A stretch of DNA of 64,000 nt from Roseivirga sp. UBA6052 (GCA_002427755.1 DIYO01000005.1:62001-126000), one strand, 5' to 3'; positions 16,766 to 25,970 are shown, numbered from the stretch's first letter. Numbers and translations: made by a program. Notes: generated from the letters alone by a model not told the origin.

Positions 16766-19180
16766 TTAAAATTGAATTCGGTACATAATATCAGGGAAGA
16801 AGCCAATTTGCTCTACCAAATTGATCTCATCTGTTACCTCATTGTATCTTCTGATAAATTCGTTTCTACGATTGGTTACGTTCTGAAAATCCACGAAGAA
16901 CTGGTGTGAAATATTACGTTTGTTGCTATTGAGCCTTACACCAAACTTCACATCCCATCTAAAGTAATCTCCGAGCCTATCGCTAAATGCTACTCCATCC
17001 AGACGTACTTCATCTCCTGCATTATCTCTCGTAGCTTGTAAGTCGATTGGTGTAAATGGATTACCGCCAGCATAGGTCATTTTGGAATCAAATGTCCATG
17101 CGTTTTTATTATTTGGCCCAAACTTCCATTCTCTACCAAAAAGTGCATTGGCAACGTAATTATTATTGAAGGCCGTATTTCTTTGTATGCCATCGCTGCC
17201 TTCATATTGAGAATCGAATACCGAACCTGTAAACAACAGGTAATAATCGTTTGTGAAGAACTTCTCTAAAGTTAATTCGACACCATAATTCCTACCGGTA
17301 CCTTCATTCACCAATGAGCCAAATTGCTCAAAATCAAAGTCAGCTCCTAAGTTCAATACTGAATAACTACTTGGTACATTTCTTACCGGCACGTTATTAA
17401 TTCTCTGGTAATACGTTTCAGCTTTTAGTCGCCAACTTGGTGCTAAGTTCCAGTCGTAACCCAGTACAAAATGGTGACTTCTCATAAATTCAAGCTGGTC
17501 GTTTGTTCTCTCCGTTACACCTGGACTGATTTCTTCTTGGAAGAATAAGATAGGCGCTGGAATTGACTGTGCGTGCATACCATAACCAAAGCTCCACCTT
17601 TGAGTTGGTGTTGTCTGCCAGCTTAAACCTACTCTTGGCTCAAGGGCAAAATCTTCTGTTAAGCTGTGATACTGGGTATGAATACCCGTGGTCAATGAAA
17701 TATCATCTGAGAATTTATACTCGGTTTGAGCGAAGGCCTGAGAAATCTCAAAACCATCTTTAAAATCTAACTCCGTTAAGAGATAATCAGGAATTCCATC
17801 ATTGTCAGAGTCAGGAATAGTGGGTTGATTGTCTCTTCCGTTCGCAAACAAATTGAGATCATATCTTTCATTTAGTATTCCAGCTCTCAGACTTAAACGT
17901 GCATTGAACTTGCGATTAAGGGTAGTGGAAAAAGTGTATCGATTCTCTCTGTTGGTAGAATTGATTGCTCTATAAGCGTTAGTTCTAAGTCCTTGATCAT
18001 TTCTGATCAGATTATCTTGTAGATACTGATTGTAATTCGTTGAGGCTCCGAATACCGTTTTGAGATAAGTGTCTTTATTAATCTGAATTCTATGACTTAG
18101 CCCTACTAGACCAATCTCATTATCTACAAATGCATCTTGATTAGGATTGGCGAATAGGTCTGTCTCATCGATATCATCTCCGAGAAAGTCGATGTTACTC
18201 GTTCCTCCAAAACCAAAGAGCTCAAAGGTACCAAGCTTAGTCTTTCCGGAATTTACCTTAAACGACAAATCCTGATAATTAGGAATTGCACTTGTACCGG
18301 TAGCAGCAACTGCCGCAATACCATAACGGTAAGAAAGAATGAAAGTGGATCCATTCTTTTTACTCAGTGGTCCTTCCATCATAAATTCAGCACCACTAAA
18401 TGCACCAACTTGACCTGTAAATTCCAATTTGTCGGGATTACCATTTCTAAAATTCACATCAAATACTGCTGCGCTAGCATTTCCATATTCAGCAGGAAAT
18501 GCACTTGTTAAAAAATCAGAAGTACGTAAAAGGTTTGTATTCAATGCGTTTACAGGTCCGCCTGTAGTACCTAAAGTGGCAAAATGGTTCGTAGTAGCGA
18601 TCGGCACGCCCTCTACTCGCCAAAGCAAACCGACTGGGCTATTACCTCTTACTACAATATCGTTTCTGGAATCATTTGGAGCACTTACTCCGGCAAAGCT
18701 GGTTACCAATCTGGCTACATCATTTCTACCACCAGAAAAACGAGTCACCTCCTCTAAACTGAAAGTTCTTGCGGATACTTTAGCCAACTCATTTAGTGGC
18801 TGATCCTTGTCAGAATCTGCCGTAACCACTATCTCGGTGAGGCTCTCTACAGACTCCTCTAATTTGACTTCAAGTACTACTTCTTTACCTGCAGTAACCA
18901 ACACGTTTGGCAGAGAAATAGATTTATAGCCGATATATTGAACTGCAAATGTCTGACGACCAATTGGCACATTCTCTATTCTAAAATTGCCTTCAAGATC
19001 ACTAACAGCACCAATTAATGGATCTGAGCCAAGTAATATAATATTGGCTCCAAATAAAGGTGCTTCAGATTGTGAATCGAAGACCTTTCCTTTTACAACT
19101 TGCTGTGCGAATGCGGTTTGACCGAGTACCATAAGCAGTATGGTCATTAGCATTGATTTGAATAAGTTTAGCTTTTTCAT
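16766..19180 (-). CDS. TonB-dependent receptor with carboxypeptidase-regulatory-like domain
   Basis: An 804-residue outer-membrane receptor. A signal peptide (MKKLNLFKSMLMTILLMVLGQTAFAQ) is followed by a carboxypeptidase-regulatory-like domain (VVKGKVFDSQSEAPLFGANI, about 27-115), a plug domain (about 130-245; RNDIVVRGNSPVGLLWRVEGVPI) and a 22-strand-type barrel to the C-terminus, ending in Phe (MYRIQF). It is not followed by a SusD gene, so a metallophore, vitamin or peptide is as likely as a sugar. The divergent gene is a LytS-type sensor kinase, and the intergenic region carries a -7 box and an inverted repeat, so regulation by that two-component system is plausible. Substrate unknown. Confidence 0.92.
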   Translation of the reverse strand: MKKLNLFKSMLMTILLMVLGQTAFAQQVVKGKVFDSQSEAPLFGANIILLGSDPLIGAVSDLEGNFRIENVPIGRQTFAVQYIGYKSISLPNVLVTAGKEVVLEVKLEESVESLTEIVVTADSDKDQPLNELAKVSARTFSLEEVTRFSGGRNDVARLVTSFAGVSAPNDSRNDIVVRGNSPVGLLWRVEGVPIATTNHFATLGTTGGPVNALNTNLLRTSDFLTSAFPAEYGNASAAVFDVNFRNGNPDKLEFTGQVGAFSGAEFMMEGPLSKKNGSTFILSYRYGIAAVAATGTSAIPNYQDLSFKVNSGKTKLGTFELFGFGGTSNIDFLGDDIDETDLFANPNQDAFVDNEIGLVGLSHRIQINKDTYLKTVFGASTNYNQYLQDNLIRNDQGLRTNAYRAINSTNRENRYTFSTTLNRKFNARLSLRAGILNERYDLNLFANGRDNQPTIPDSDNDGIPDYLLTELDFKDGFEISQAFAQTEYKFSDDISLTTGIHTQYHSLTEDFALEPRVGLSWQTTPTQRWSFGYGMHAQSIPAPILFFQEEISPGVTERTNDQLEFMRSHHFVLGYDWNLAPSWRLKAETYYQRINNVPVRNVPSSYSVLNLGADFDFEQFGSLVNEGTGRNYGVELTLEKFFTNDYYLLFTGSVFDSQYEGSDGIQRNTAFNNNYVANALFGREWKFGPNNKNAWTFDSKMTYAGGNPFTPIDLQATRDNAGDEVRLDGVAFSDRLGDYFRWDVKFGVRLNSNKRNISHQFFVDFQNVTNRRNEFIRRYNEVTDEINLVEQIGFFPDIMYRIQF

Positions 19181-19203
19181 GGGTTTGATTTTCTAACAAT
19201 GCT

Positions 19204-19241
19204 CAAACCTATTGCGCCCTTGTATCTTATTATAGTACAAG
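19204..19241 (-). promoter_or_regulatory. Promoter -7 box and operator-like inverted repeat upstream of the TonB receptor
   Basis: On the minus strand TAGGTTTG (19211-19204) matches the Bacteroidota -7 consensus TAnnTTTG exactly; transcription would start about 18 nt before the receptor ATG. No TTTG -33 box is present at the right distance; instead an inverted repeat CTTGTA-N11-TACAAG (19219-19241) lies in the spacer and -33 area. That fits a promoter controlled by a bound regulator, perhaps the LytTR protein encoded at 20.4 kb. The rest of the 238-nt intergenic region shows no gene. Confidence 0.5.
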
Positions 19242-19418
19242 TGTTTTCAAGCCCGATAATTGAACACTCAAACTCCAATAAAAATGCATAAAGTTGTTTT
19301 TCTGAAGTATCTGAATGGTTTCAAATTCACCATCAAAATTCACGGTTTCAGGCTTTCATTTCCCGGTCTTAACTAGACTCATCTCAATTGATGCTTTGCT
19401 TTTAGTAAATTCGAGTAG

Positions 19419-20450
19419 ATGAAAATAAAAGAGGTATACGTTCGCTGGTTAGGCATACCACTAGTCGCCATTATTATGGCCTTGATATATGGGCCGGAAA
19501 GAGATATGACTTTTGGAGAAAAGTATCTTACCTCTGTGCTATTTACCACCGTTTACTGGAATGGCTCATTCCTTATTTTCACTCAATACAGAAAGAGATT
19601 TCCTGAAATCAGCCTTACAACAAAAAGACTGCTATTAACAATCCTCACTGTAATTTGCTTCTTTCTGATAGGTGATATGCTCATCACCTTCTTTACAAAA
19701 GAACCTTTCTTTTCTTTTGAAGGCTATACTTTGAGTCATTCTATACCAAGTCTATCAGCAGGTATTATCATTGGTATGATCTACGAAACCGTTTACTTTT
19801 TTGAGATGTGGAAGCATTCCATAAAAATGAATGAAGCGCTCAAACATCAGCAAATGAGGACACAATTTGAGGTGCTACAAAACCAAATGAGTCCGCATTT
19901 CTTGTTCAACAGTCTCAATACACTTACAGCAATTATTCCCGAGGATGCTGATGCTGCTGTGGAATTCACCCAGAACCTATCAGAGGTTTATCGCTACATT
20001 CTGCAGAACAGAGATCGTGAATTGGTGTCGCTGAAAGAAGAACTAGCTTTTGTGGAAGCCTATGTCTTTTTATTGAAAATGCGCTACCCGGAAAATCTTC
20101 ATGTAGACTTTAGAATTGAAGAGAGCAAAATGAGTCAGTCCATTGCTCCTCTGACACTTCAAATACTCATTGAGAATTCCATAAAGCATAACGTAATTTC
20201 TAAAACCAAACCCTTGTTTATTGAGGTTTATGTTGAAAATGGGCAGTCTATCATTGTTAAAAACAACCTGCAAATCAAAAAGGTAATAGAGAAGTCTACC
20301 AAAACAGGATTGGCCAACATTCAAAAGCGCTATGAACTTCTCGGCAATAAGAATATCGACATCATAACCACCGCAAAGAACTTTTTAGTGGCGGTACCTT
20401 TACTCAATGTAGTTCATCAAAAAGATCCTAATCTAGTACTTGAATCATGA
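19419..20450 (+). CDS. LytS/YehU-type sensor histidine kinase
   Basis: A 343-residue membrane kinase. Four hydrophobic segments occupy residues about 10-125 (for example LGIPLVAIIMALIYG, LLLTILTVICFFLIG, SLSAGIIIGMIYETVYFF). The His_kinase domain follows: His160 in QNQMSPHFLFNSLNTLTAI, and the ATPase N-box region ILIENSIKHNVI. It has no separate periplasmic sensing domain; the ligand or physical signal is unknown. Its last 4 nt overlap the start of the LytTR response regulator gene, so the two form a pair. It is divergent from the TonB receptor. Confidence 0.92.
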   Translation: MKIKEVYVRWLGIPLVAIIMALIYGPERDMTFGEKYLTSVLFTTVYWNGSFLIFTQYRKRFPEISLTTKRLLLTILTVICFFLIGDMLITFFTKEPFFSFEGYTLSHSIPSLSAGIIIGMIYETVYFFEMWKHSIKMNEALKHQQMRTQFEVLQNQMSPHFLFNSLNTLTAIIPEDADAAVEFTQNLSEVYRYILQNRDRELVSLKEELAFVEAYVFLLKMRYPENLHVDFRIEESKMSQSIAPLTLQILIENSIKHNVISKTKPLFIEVYVENGQSIIVKNNLQIKKVIEKSTKTGLANIQKRYELLGNKNIDIITTAKNFLVAVPLLNVVHQKDPNLVLES

Positions 20451-21208
20451 GAGTATTGATTATTGAAGATGAGGCTCCTGCATTTAGAAGACTGCAGAAA
20501 ATCCTGGATGAGATTAATCCGGATATAGAAATTCTTGACGTTATCGACAGTGTTGAAGAATCCATTAAATGGCTCAAAATCCATGACGCGCCAGATTTAA
20601 TCTTTATGGATATTCAACTGAATGATGGTATTAGCTTTGACATTTTCGAAGGAGTAAAAATTACCAGTCCTGTAATCTTCACCACTGCTTTCGATGAGTA
20701 TATGCTCAAGGCATTTAAAGTAAATAGCATCGACTATTTATTGAAGCCAATTAAGCCGGAGGAGCTCAAAAGAAGTCTCGAAAAATTTGAGGAAATCAAA
20801 AGCACTTATGGTAACAATCAACCTGATTTGAATGAGCTAATTCAGCAAATAAGGCTTGATGACAAAAAGTATAAAACGCGCTTTTTAGTAAAAAAAGGAG
20901 AGCGCTTACTCAGTATTGAAACAAACAACGTCTTCTATTTTCAAACTAGAAATGGTGTGGTTTCTCTAGTAACCAGAGAAAACACAAAACACATCATAGA
21001 CTATACGCTTGACCAACTTTTTACGGAATTAGACCCTTCTGAATTCTATAGAGCGAATAGACAGTTCATCATTCACTTTTCGTGTATTAAGGCTGTACAC
21101 AAGTATCATAAGGGAAAGTTACTTGTAGAGACACAAACGGAGACTTCTGAACCTGTAATTATTAGTGAAGAAAAGAGCTCACTCTTTAAAAAATGGCTAG
21201 ATCAGTAG
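20447..21208 (+). CDS. LytTR-family response regulator
   Basis: A 253-residue regulator: an N-terminal receiver (residues 1-120) with the phospho-acceptor Asp55 in DLIFMDIQLNDG and conserved Lys in DYLLKPIKPEEL, and a C-terminal LytTR DNA-binding domain (about 145-250; RFLVKKGERLLSIETNNVFYF, FYRANRQFIIHFSCIKAV). LytTR proteins bind direct repeats about 9-12 bp apart in promoters. It is coupled to the LytS-type kinase by a 4-nt overlap. Targets could include the neighbouring TonB receptor; not shown. The next gene is convergent and starts 1 nt away. Confidence 0.95.
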   Translation: MRVLIIEDEAPAFRRLQKILDEINPDIEILDVIDSVEESIKWLKIHDAPDLIFMDIQLNDGISFDIFEGVKITSPVIFTTAFDEYMLKAFKVNSIDYLLKPIKPEELKRSLEKFEEIKSTYGNNQPDLNELIQQIRLDDKKYKTRFLVKKGERLLSIETNNVFYFQTRNGVVSLVTRENTKHIIDYTLDQLFTELDPSEFYRANRQFIIHFSCIKAVHKYHKGKLLVETQTETSEPVIISEEKSSLFKKWLDQ

Positions 21209-21209
21209 T

Positions 21210-22352
21210 CTAAAGCGCACACAACTTCTCAGCAGCAGCACTTAAAGTCTCCTCCCCTTTCGCAAAGCAAAAACGCAAGACTTTATTATCAGTACCATCT
21301 TGGTAAAAGACCGACATGGGTATGGCCGCTACTCCCACTTCTTTCGTCAGCCAAACAGCAAAATCAACATCGTATTGGTCACTAATCGCTGAATAATTCA
21401 TCAGCTGAAAATAGGTGCCATGAGAGGGCACAGGCTTGAACTTAGACTCCTTCATTACATCCAAGAAGAAATCTCTCTTCTCCTGATACATGGGAGATAC
21501 GCCCATATACTTTGACTCATCTTTGAGATAATCGGCAATAGCTAATTGAGTAGGAGTATGAATGGTAAACGTATTGTACTGATGCACTTTTCTGATCTCT
21601 ACCATCAAAGCTTCAGGAGCAATTAAGTAGCCCATGCGCCAACCCGTAGCATGGAAGGTTTTGCCAAAGGAGCTGACCACAATGGCGTGTGCTCTCAAAC
21701 TTTCAGATCGTAACACCGACTGATGTTCGGCACCATCAAAAACGATATGCTCATACACCTCGTCCGATAACACCAATAGGCCTGTTTCGTCAACAATATC
21801 TTCTAAAGCCTCCAAATCTTCCTTGGAAAGTATGGCTCCACTTGGATTATGAGGAGAATTGATGATCAGCATTTTTGTCTTCTCCGTGATGGCTTCCCAA
21901 ACTAGTTTCCAATCGATAGAGTAATCCGTAGCTCTCAGTGGTACCCCTACGGCTTGTGCGCCTTGCAAATTGATAATCGGTTCATAGGCATCGTAGGCAG
22001 GATCCATGATAATGACCTCATCTCCAGGATTGATCAGTGCTGCTATTGTACTCATTATGGCCTCGATGGCCCCACAAGTAACCATAATGTTTTGGTCTGG
22101 ATTGGGTCTCCATCCATAGCAGTTTTCAGTTTTAGCTGCAATAGCCTCTCTCAAAACCGGATGGCCTGGCATTGGCGCATATTGGTTATTCCCTTCTTTC
22201 ATATAATGATGTACCAAGTCAATCAATTGTGGATCGACCGGGAAATCAGGAAAGCCTTGGGATAGGTTAATGGCGCCATATTCATTGGCCATTTTAGACA
22301 TCTTGGTAAAGATGGTTATCCCTACATCTGGAAGCTTGGAAGCAATTTGCAT
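21210..22352 (-). CDS. PLP-dependent methionine-type aminotransferase (YbdL-like)
   Basis: A 380-residue class I aminotransferase. I begin at the ATG at 22352 (MQIASKLPDVGITIFTKMS), since the longer frame adds only a low-quality extension. Fold-type I blocks are present: INLSQGFPDFPVDP, VTCGAIEAIMSTIAALINPGDEVI, NSPHNPSGAIL, LSDEVYEHIVFDG and the PLP-lysine Lys231 in VVSSFGKTFHATGWRMGY. The pattern fits the methionine/aromatic aminotransferase YbdL that uses 2-oxo-4-methylthiobutyrate and glutamine as partners. The amide product of glutamine would be cleared by an omega-amidase; one candidate is at 3812-4585, far away. It is divergent from the AraC regulator, with 69 nt between the start codons. 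Confidence 0.9.
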   Translation of the reverse strand: MQIASKLPDVGITIFTKMSKMANEYGAINLSQGFPDFPVDPQLIDLVHHYMKEGNNQYAPMPGHPVLREAIAAKTENCYGWRPNPDQNIMVTCGAIEAIMSTIAALINPGDEVIIMDPAYDAYEPIINLQGAQAVGVPLRATDYSIDWKLVWEAITEKTKMLIINSPHNPSGAILSKEDLEALEDIVDETGLLVLSDEVYEHIVFDGAEHQSVLRSESLRAHAIVVSSFGKTFHATGWRMGYLIAPEALMVEIRKVHQYNTFTIHTPTQLAIADYLKDESKYMGVSPMYQEKRDFFLDVMKESKFKPVPSHGTYFQLMNYSAISDQYDVDFAVWLTKEVGVAAIPMSVFYQDGTDNKVLRFCFAKGEETLSAAAEKLCAL

Positions 22353-22421
22353 AATGAAAGATAGAGAGAAGTGTATAAGTGTCAATGAACTTTTATGCAC
22401 AATGGCTGTTTTCTATTTCGA

Positions 22422-23288
22422 ATGAGTGACCTAGCCCAATATCACCTCCATGCTGATGATCAATTCAAATTACACTTCGAGATTGAAGCGGCTAAGCCTT
22501 ATGTAGCCCATCATGGAGATCATACCTTTATCCCTCATACTCATAGTTTTTATCAGTTGATATGGTTTAAAGAAGCTGGTACTCACTTTGTAGATTACGA
22601 AACCATAGAGCATCCGAAAAATGCCATTTTCTTTTTGAACAAAAATCAAGTTCACGCTTTCTGCAAGGACTCCCCTAACGAAGGCTTTCTTTTTCATTTT
22701 AATGATGTATTCCTGCATAAAGGAGATGCACAAGCCGATTTGTGGATGCACTATAAACTCTTTAATGAAATAGGAAGTCCATATGTTGTGGCCGAATTAG
22801 AGGAGTTAAATGCCATTACCAATTTAACGGCCTGTTTGCTCATAGAAATTGGAGATAAAGAATACAATCATGAGCAACAAATCTATTATCTATTCAGAAC
22901 CATTTTATTAAAGGTTGAGCGACTCAAGCACGTTCAGCATCCTGATTTTCTCGATACAGATCTTTATTTAAAGAAGGCGGTTGAATTCAAGAGTCTTTTG
23001 GATAAGAATCTTCATCAGAATTATTCGGTTGAAGATTATGCAGATATGGTAGGGCTTACTTCGAAAACTTTGACCAACTACACCAAGAAGTATTTTGGAC
23101 AAACGCCTGCCAATATGATTCAGAATAGAAAAATATTGGAAGCCAAGCGTATGCTCTCCAATCGACAGCGTTCAATTCAGGAAATCGCATTTGAGCTAGG
23201 CTATGAACAGCCGACTTATTTTACCAAGATTTTTAAAAAAGACACTGGATTAACTCCCAAACAGTTCGCTAAAAAGATTCATCCCTAG
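22422..23288 (+). CDS. AraC-family transcriptional regulator
   Basis: A 288-residue activator started at the ATG at 22422. The N-terminal half looks like a small cupin-type sensing domain (HHGDHTFIPHTHSFYQLIWFKEAG, then VDYETIEHPKNAIFFLNKNQVHAF); the C-terminal 95 residues are the double helix-turn-helix (YSVEDYADMVGLTSKTLTNYTKKYFGQTPANMIQNRKI, then SIQEIAFELGYEQPTYFTKIFKKDTGLTPKQF). It is divergent from the aminotransferase and 95 nt upstream of an SDR gene, followed by an alpha/beta hydrolase and an exported isochorismatase, which are probable targets. The inducer is unknown. Confidence 0.93.
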   Translation: MSDLAQYHLHADDQFKLHFEIEAAKPYVAHHGDHTFIPHTHSFYQLIWFKEAGTHFVDYETIEHPKNAIFFLNKNQVHAFCKDSPNEGFLFHFNDVFLHKGDAQADLWMHYKLFNEIGSPYVVAELEELNAITNLTACLLIEIGDKEYNHEQQIYYLFRTILLKVERLKHVQHPDFLDTDLYLKKAVEFKSLLDKNLHQNYSVEDYADMVGLTSKTLTNYTKKYFGQTPANMIQNRKILEAKRMLSNRQRSIQEIAFELGYEQPTYFTKIFKKDTGLTPKQFAKKIHP

Positions 23289-23383
23289 CTTTTTCTCGCT
23301 AACATACCATTCCTTTTCCGGATTTTACCATTTTTTCGACCCCTTGCTTCGGTTATGATACTGTAACTGAAAACAAGAAAAAA

Positions 23384-24139
23384 ATGTCAAAACAAGCATT
23401 AATCATAGGCGGAACATCAGGCATGGGAAAAGCCACCGCAGACCTACTTCTTCAAGATGGAATCGAAGTAATCATTGTAGGTAGACAAGATGAAAAACTG
23501 ACTGAGTCAGTAGCTGATTTAAAAGCAAAAGGAAATGTAATCGGAGAAGGTCTAGATCTCTTCAACTTTGAAGCGGTAAAAGAATTCTCAAATGGTTTAG
23601 CAGCCAAATATCCTAACGTAAAATATTTAGTAAATGCCGCGGGATACTTCAGCCCTAAATCATTCTTAGATCATACCGAAGCTGACTACGATCTCTATCA
23701 CAATTTCAATAAAGCCTTCTTCATTATTACACAGGCAGTAGCCAACGCAATGAAGGAAAACGGTGGCGGTTCGATCGTAAACATTGGTTCTATGTGGGCT
23801 AAACAAGCCATTAAAGCTACGCCATCATCGGCCTACTCTATGGCTAAAGCAGGCTTACACAGTTTAACTCAGCATTTAGCTATGGAGCTCGCTGAATTCA
23901 ACATTCGTGTGAATGCAGTGTCTCCTGCAGTGGTAGTAACTCCAATCTATGGAGCATTTATCGAGGAAGAAAAAATCGAAGAAACACTTCAAGGCTTCAA
24001 CGAATTCCACCCAATTGGAAGAGTCGGAAGACCTGAAGATATCGCTAAAACCATCAACTTCTTATTACAGGATGAAAGCAGCTGGGTAACCGGAGCCAAC
24101 TGGGATATTGACGGTGGTGTAATGGCCGGAAGAAACTAA
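23384..24139 (+). CDS. SDR-family NAD(P)-dependent oxidoreductase
   Basis: A 251-residue short-chain dehydrogenase with the classical features: nucleotide-binding GGTSGMGKATADLL, the NAAG loop (VNAAGYFSPKS), Ser at NIGSMWAKQ, catalytic YSMAK (SSAYSMAKAGLHSL), and the SPAVVVTPIYGAF block. The product is cytoplasmic. It is the first gene after the AraC regulator, and a hairpin separates it from the alpha/beta hydrolase. The substrate cannot be told from the sequence; the setting suggests an aldehyde or alcohol detoxification step. Confidence 0.93.
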   Translation: MSKQALIIGGTSGMGKATADLLLQDGIEVIIVGRQDEKLTESVADLKAKGNVIGEGLDLFNFEAVKEFSNGLAAKYPNVKYLVNAAGYFSPKSFLDHTEADYDLYHNFNKAFFIITQAVANAMKENGGGSIVNIGSMWAKQAIKATPSSAYSMAKAGLHSLTQHLAMELAEFNIRVNAVSPAVVVTPIYGAFIEEEKIEETLQGFNEFHPIGRVGRPEDIAKTINFLLQDESSWVTGANWDIDGGVMAGRN

Positions 24140-24149
24140 AATCTTTAAC

Positions 24150-24174
24150 CCTCAGCCTATCTCATAGGCTGGGG
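24150..24174 (+). terminator. Intergenic hairpin, possible attenuator or partial terminator
   Basis: CCCTCAGCCTAT and ATAGGCTGGGG (24150-24174) pair as a stem of about 11 bp with a 3-nt loop and one bulged T. No T-run follows, so it is more likely to protect or tune expression between the SDR and hydrolase genes than to stop transcription. Confidence 0.5.
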
Positions 24175-24193
24175 CTATTCAAACCAAAAAGAA

Positions 24194-25162
24194 ATGAAAA
24201 AGCTAATTATAATCGCGAGTACTGTATTGTTATCAATCACAAACCTTGCAGCAAAAAGAGACTTAAATAACAGAGCAGATAATTTACTCGACCCAAATAC
24301 TTCGAGTATCTCGTACAATCGTACCGAAGTTGATGGAATAAACATATTCTACCGAGAAGCAGGCAGCCGAAAAAAGCAGACCATTGTCTTACTACATGGC
24401 TTCCCTTCATCTTCTCACCAATACCGTAAGGTTATTGCCGAATTATCAGAAGACTATCACCTGATCGCACCAGACTATCCTGGATTTGGAGAGAGCGACT
24501 TTCCTGATCCTAAAGATTACACCTACACGTTCGATAATATTGCCAATTCTATAGACGGGCTTTTAGAGCAATTACAAATAAATTCCTATGTCTTAATGAT
24601 TCAGGATTATGGAGCTCCTATAGGCTTTAGAATTGCCACCAAACATCCTGAAAAAGTAAAAGGACTCATTGTTCAGAATGGAAATGCCTACGAAGAAGGT
24701 ATGGGAGATGCTTGGGCTAATCTTCGCGAGATGTGGCGCAATAGAACACCTGAGATAGAAAAAACCATTGCTGACTTCGTATTCTCTTATGAAGGGCTAA
24801 AATGGCAGTATACTCACGGCACTAGGAACCCTAACCTCATTAACCCAGACAATTGGAATCTCGACTTCTTAAAGATGAACAGAGAGGGTATTCAAGCCGT
24901 AAATCTGGATCTGTTTTACGATTATCAAAATAACCTAAAACGCTATCCTGAGTGGCAGGCATACTTAAAAGAGAATCAGCCTCCTACTCTAATAGTATGG
25001 GGTAAAAACGATGCCTTCTTCCCTGAATCTGGAGCTGAGGCTTACAAAAAAGACCTGAATAACATAGACTATCATATTCTAGATACAGGCCACTTTGCCT
25101 TAGAAGAGGAGGCAGATTTCATCATCGAGAAAATGAGATCATTCATGTCAAAGATTCAATAG
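24194..25162 (+). CDS. Exported alpha/beta hydrolase, haloalkane dehalogenase/epoxide hydrolase-like
   Basis: A 322-residue hydrolase with a signal peptide (MKKLIIIASTVLLSITNLAAK). The oxyanion block LLHGFPSSSHQYRKV and the nucleophile elbow MIQDYGAPIGFRIA place Asp138 as the nucleophile, as in haloalkane dehalogenases and epoxide hydrolases, not the serine of lipases. Catalytic His300 is in DTGHFALEEEADF. The cap region is rich in Trp and Arg (WANLREMWRNRTPEIEKT). It lies in the set behind the AraC regulator, 30 nt before the exported isochorismatase. Substrate unknown; a periplasmic detoxification of a small electrophile is a reasonable inference. Confidence 0.88.
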   Translation: MKKLIIIASTVLLSITNLAAKRDLNNRADNLLDPNTSSISYNRTEVDGINIFYREAGSRKKQTIVLLHGFPSSSHQYRKVIAELSEDYHLIAPDYPGFGESDFPDPKDYTYTFDNIANSIDGLLEQLQINSYVLMIQDYGAPIGFRIATKHPEKVKGLIVQNGNAYEEGMGDAWANLREMWRNRTPEIEKTIADFVFSYEGLKWQYTHGTRNPNLINPDNWNLDFLKMNREGIQAVNLDLFYDYQNNLKRYPEWQAYLKENQPPTLIVWGKNDAFFPESGAEAYKKDLNNIDYHILDTGHFALEEEADFIIEKMRSFMSKIQ

Positions 25163-25192
25163 AAAGAGAACAAAAACAAAAACAATAGAAAA

Positions 25193-25918
25193 ATGAAGAA
25201 TAAATTAACCTTGAGCTTTTTGGCAATGCTATTGTCAGTAAGCGCATTCGCACAGCTTCCCGATCCGGGATTTGAAATTGACGAGCATACTGCCGTTTTA
25301 ATCACCGATCCACAAGTGGATTTCTTGAGCCCTGAAGGTGTTACCTGGGGTGTAGTAGGAAAAAACGTTACTGAGAATAATACAGTAGACAACCTAGAGT
25401 CGCTCTTTATTTGGGCTAAAGAACAAGACATGCTTGTCTTTGTTTCACCTCACTACTACTATGAGCATGACCACCATTGGGAGTTTGAAGGAGTACTTGA
25501 ACAACTGATGCACAACATTGGCATGTTCGATAGAGAAGGGCCTCTTTCACTGGAAGGATTTGAAGGCTCAGGCGCAGACTGGATGCCACAGTATAAAAAG
25601 TACATTGACGGTGATAATGTGATCGTTTCAAATCCCCACAAAGTTTACGGGCCTGAAACAAACGATTTAGCACTCCAATTGAGAAAACGTAAAATCGATA
25701 AAGTAATCTTAGCTGGCATGTCCGCTAACCTCTGTGTGGAATCTCACATGAGAGAATTGGTTGAGCAAGGATTTGAAGTTGCAGTAGTCACTGATGCAAC
25801 AGCTGCCGCTCAAGTACCTGATGCCAATTTAGATGGTTATGCAGCAGCTATGGTAAACTTTAGAATGATTGCCAGCAAAACATTTACCACTGCCGAAGTA
25901 GTGGCTATGAAGAAATAA
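25193..25918 (+). CDS. Exported isochorismatase-family cysteine hydrolase (second copy)
   Basis: A 241-residue protein with a signal peptide (MKNKLTLSFLAMLLSVSAFAQ) and an isochorismatase fold: Asp in VLITDPQVDFLSPEG, Lys in the KRKIDKVILAG stretch region, and Cys in ILAGMSANLCVESHMREL. It differs from the 9116-9862 copy in the metal-site loop and cap (YYYEHDHHWEF) and so is a divergent paralogue. It ends the AraC-linked set and is followed by a terminator. The pairing of two exported members of a normally cytoplasmic family in one window is unusual. Substrate unknown. Confidence 0.87.
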   Translation: MKNKLTLSFLAMLLSVSAFAQLPDPGFEIDEHTAVLITDPQVDFLSPEGVTWGVVGKNVTENNTVDNLESLFIWAKEQDMLVFVSPHYYYEHDHHWEFEGVLEQLMHNIGMFDREGPLSLEGFEGSGADWMPQYKKYIDGDNVIVSNPHKVYGPETNDLALQLRKRKIDKVILAGMSANLCVESHMRELVEQGFEVAVVTDATAAAQVPDANLDGYAAAMVNFRMIASKTFTTAEVVAMKK

Positions 25919-25936
25919 GTCTAGTATTTTCATTTC

Positions 25937-25970
25937 AAGGGAGTTTGGGAAACTGAACTCCCTTAATTTT
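25937..25970 (+). terminator. Rho-independent terminator
   Basis: Perfect 9-bp stem AAGGGAGTT (25937-25945) and AACTCCCTT (25956-25964) with a 10-nt loop, followed by AATTTT. Closes the SDR-hydrolase-isochorismatase unit. Confidence 0.82.
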
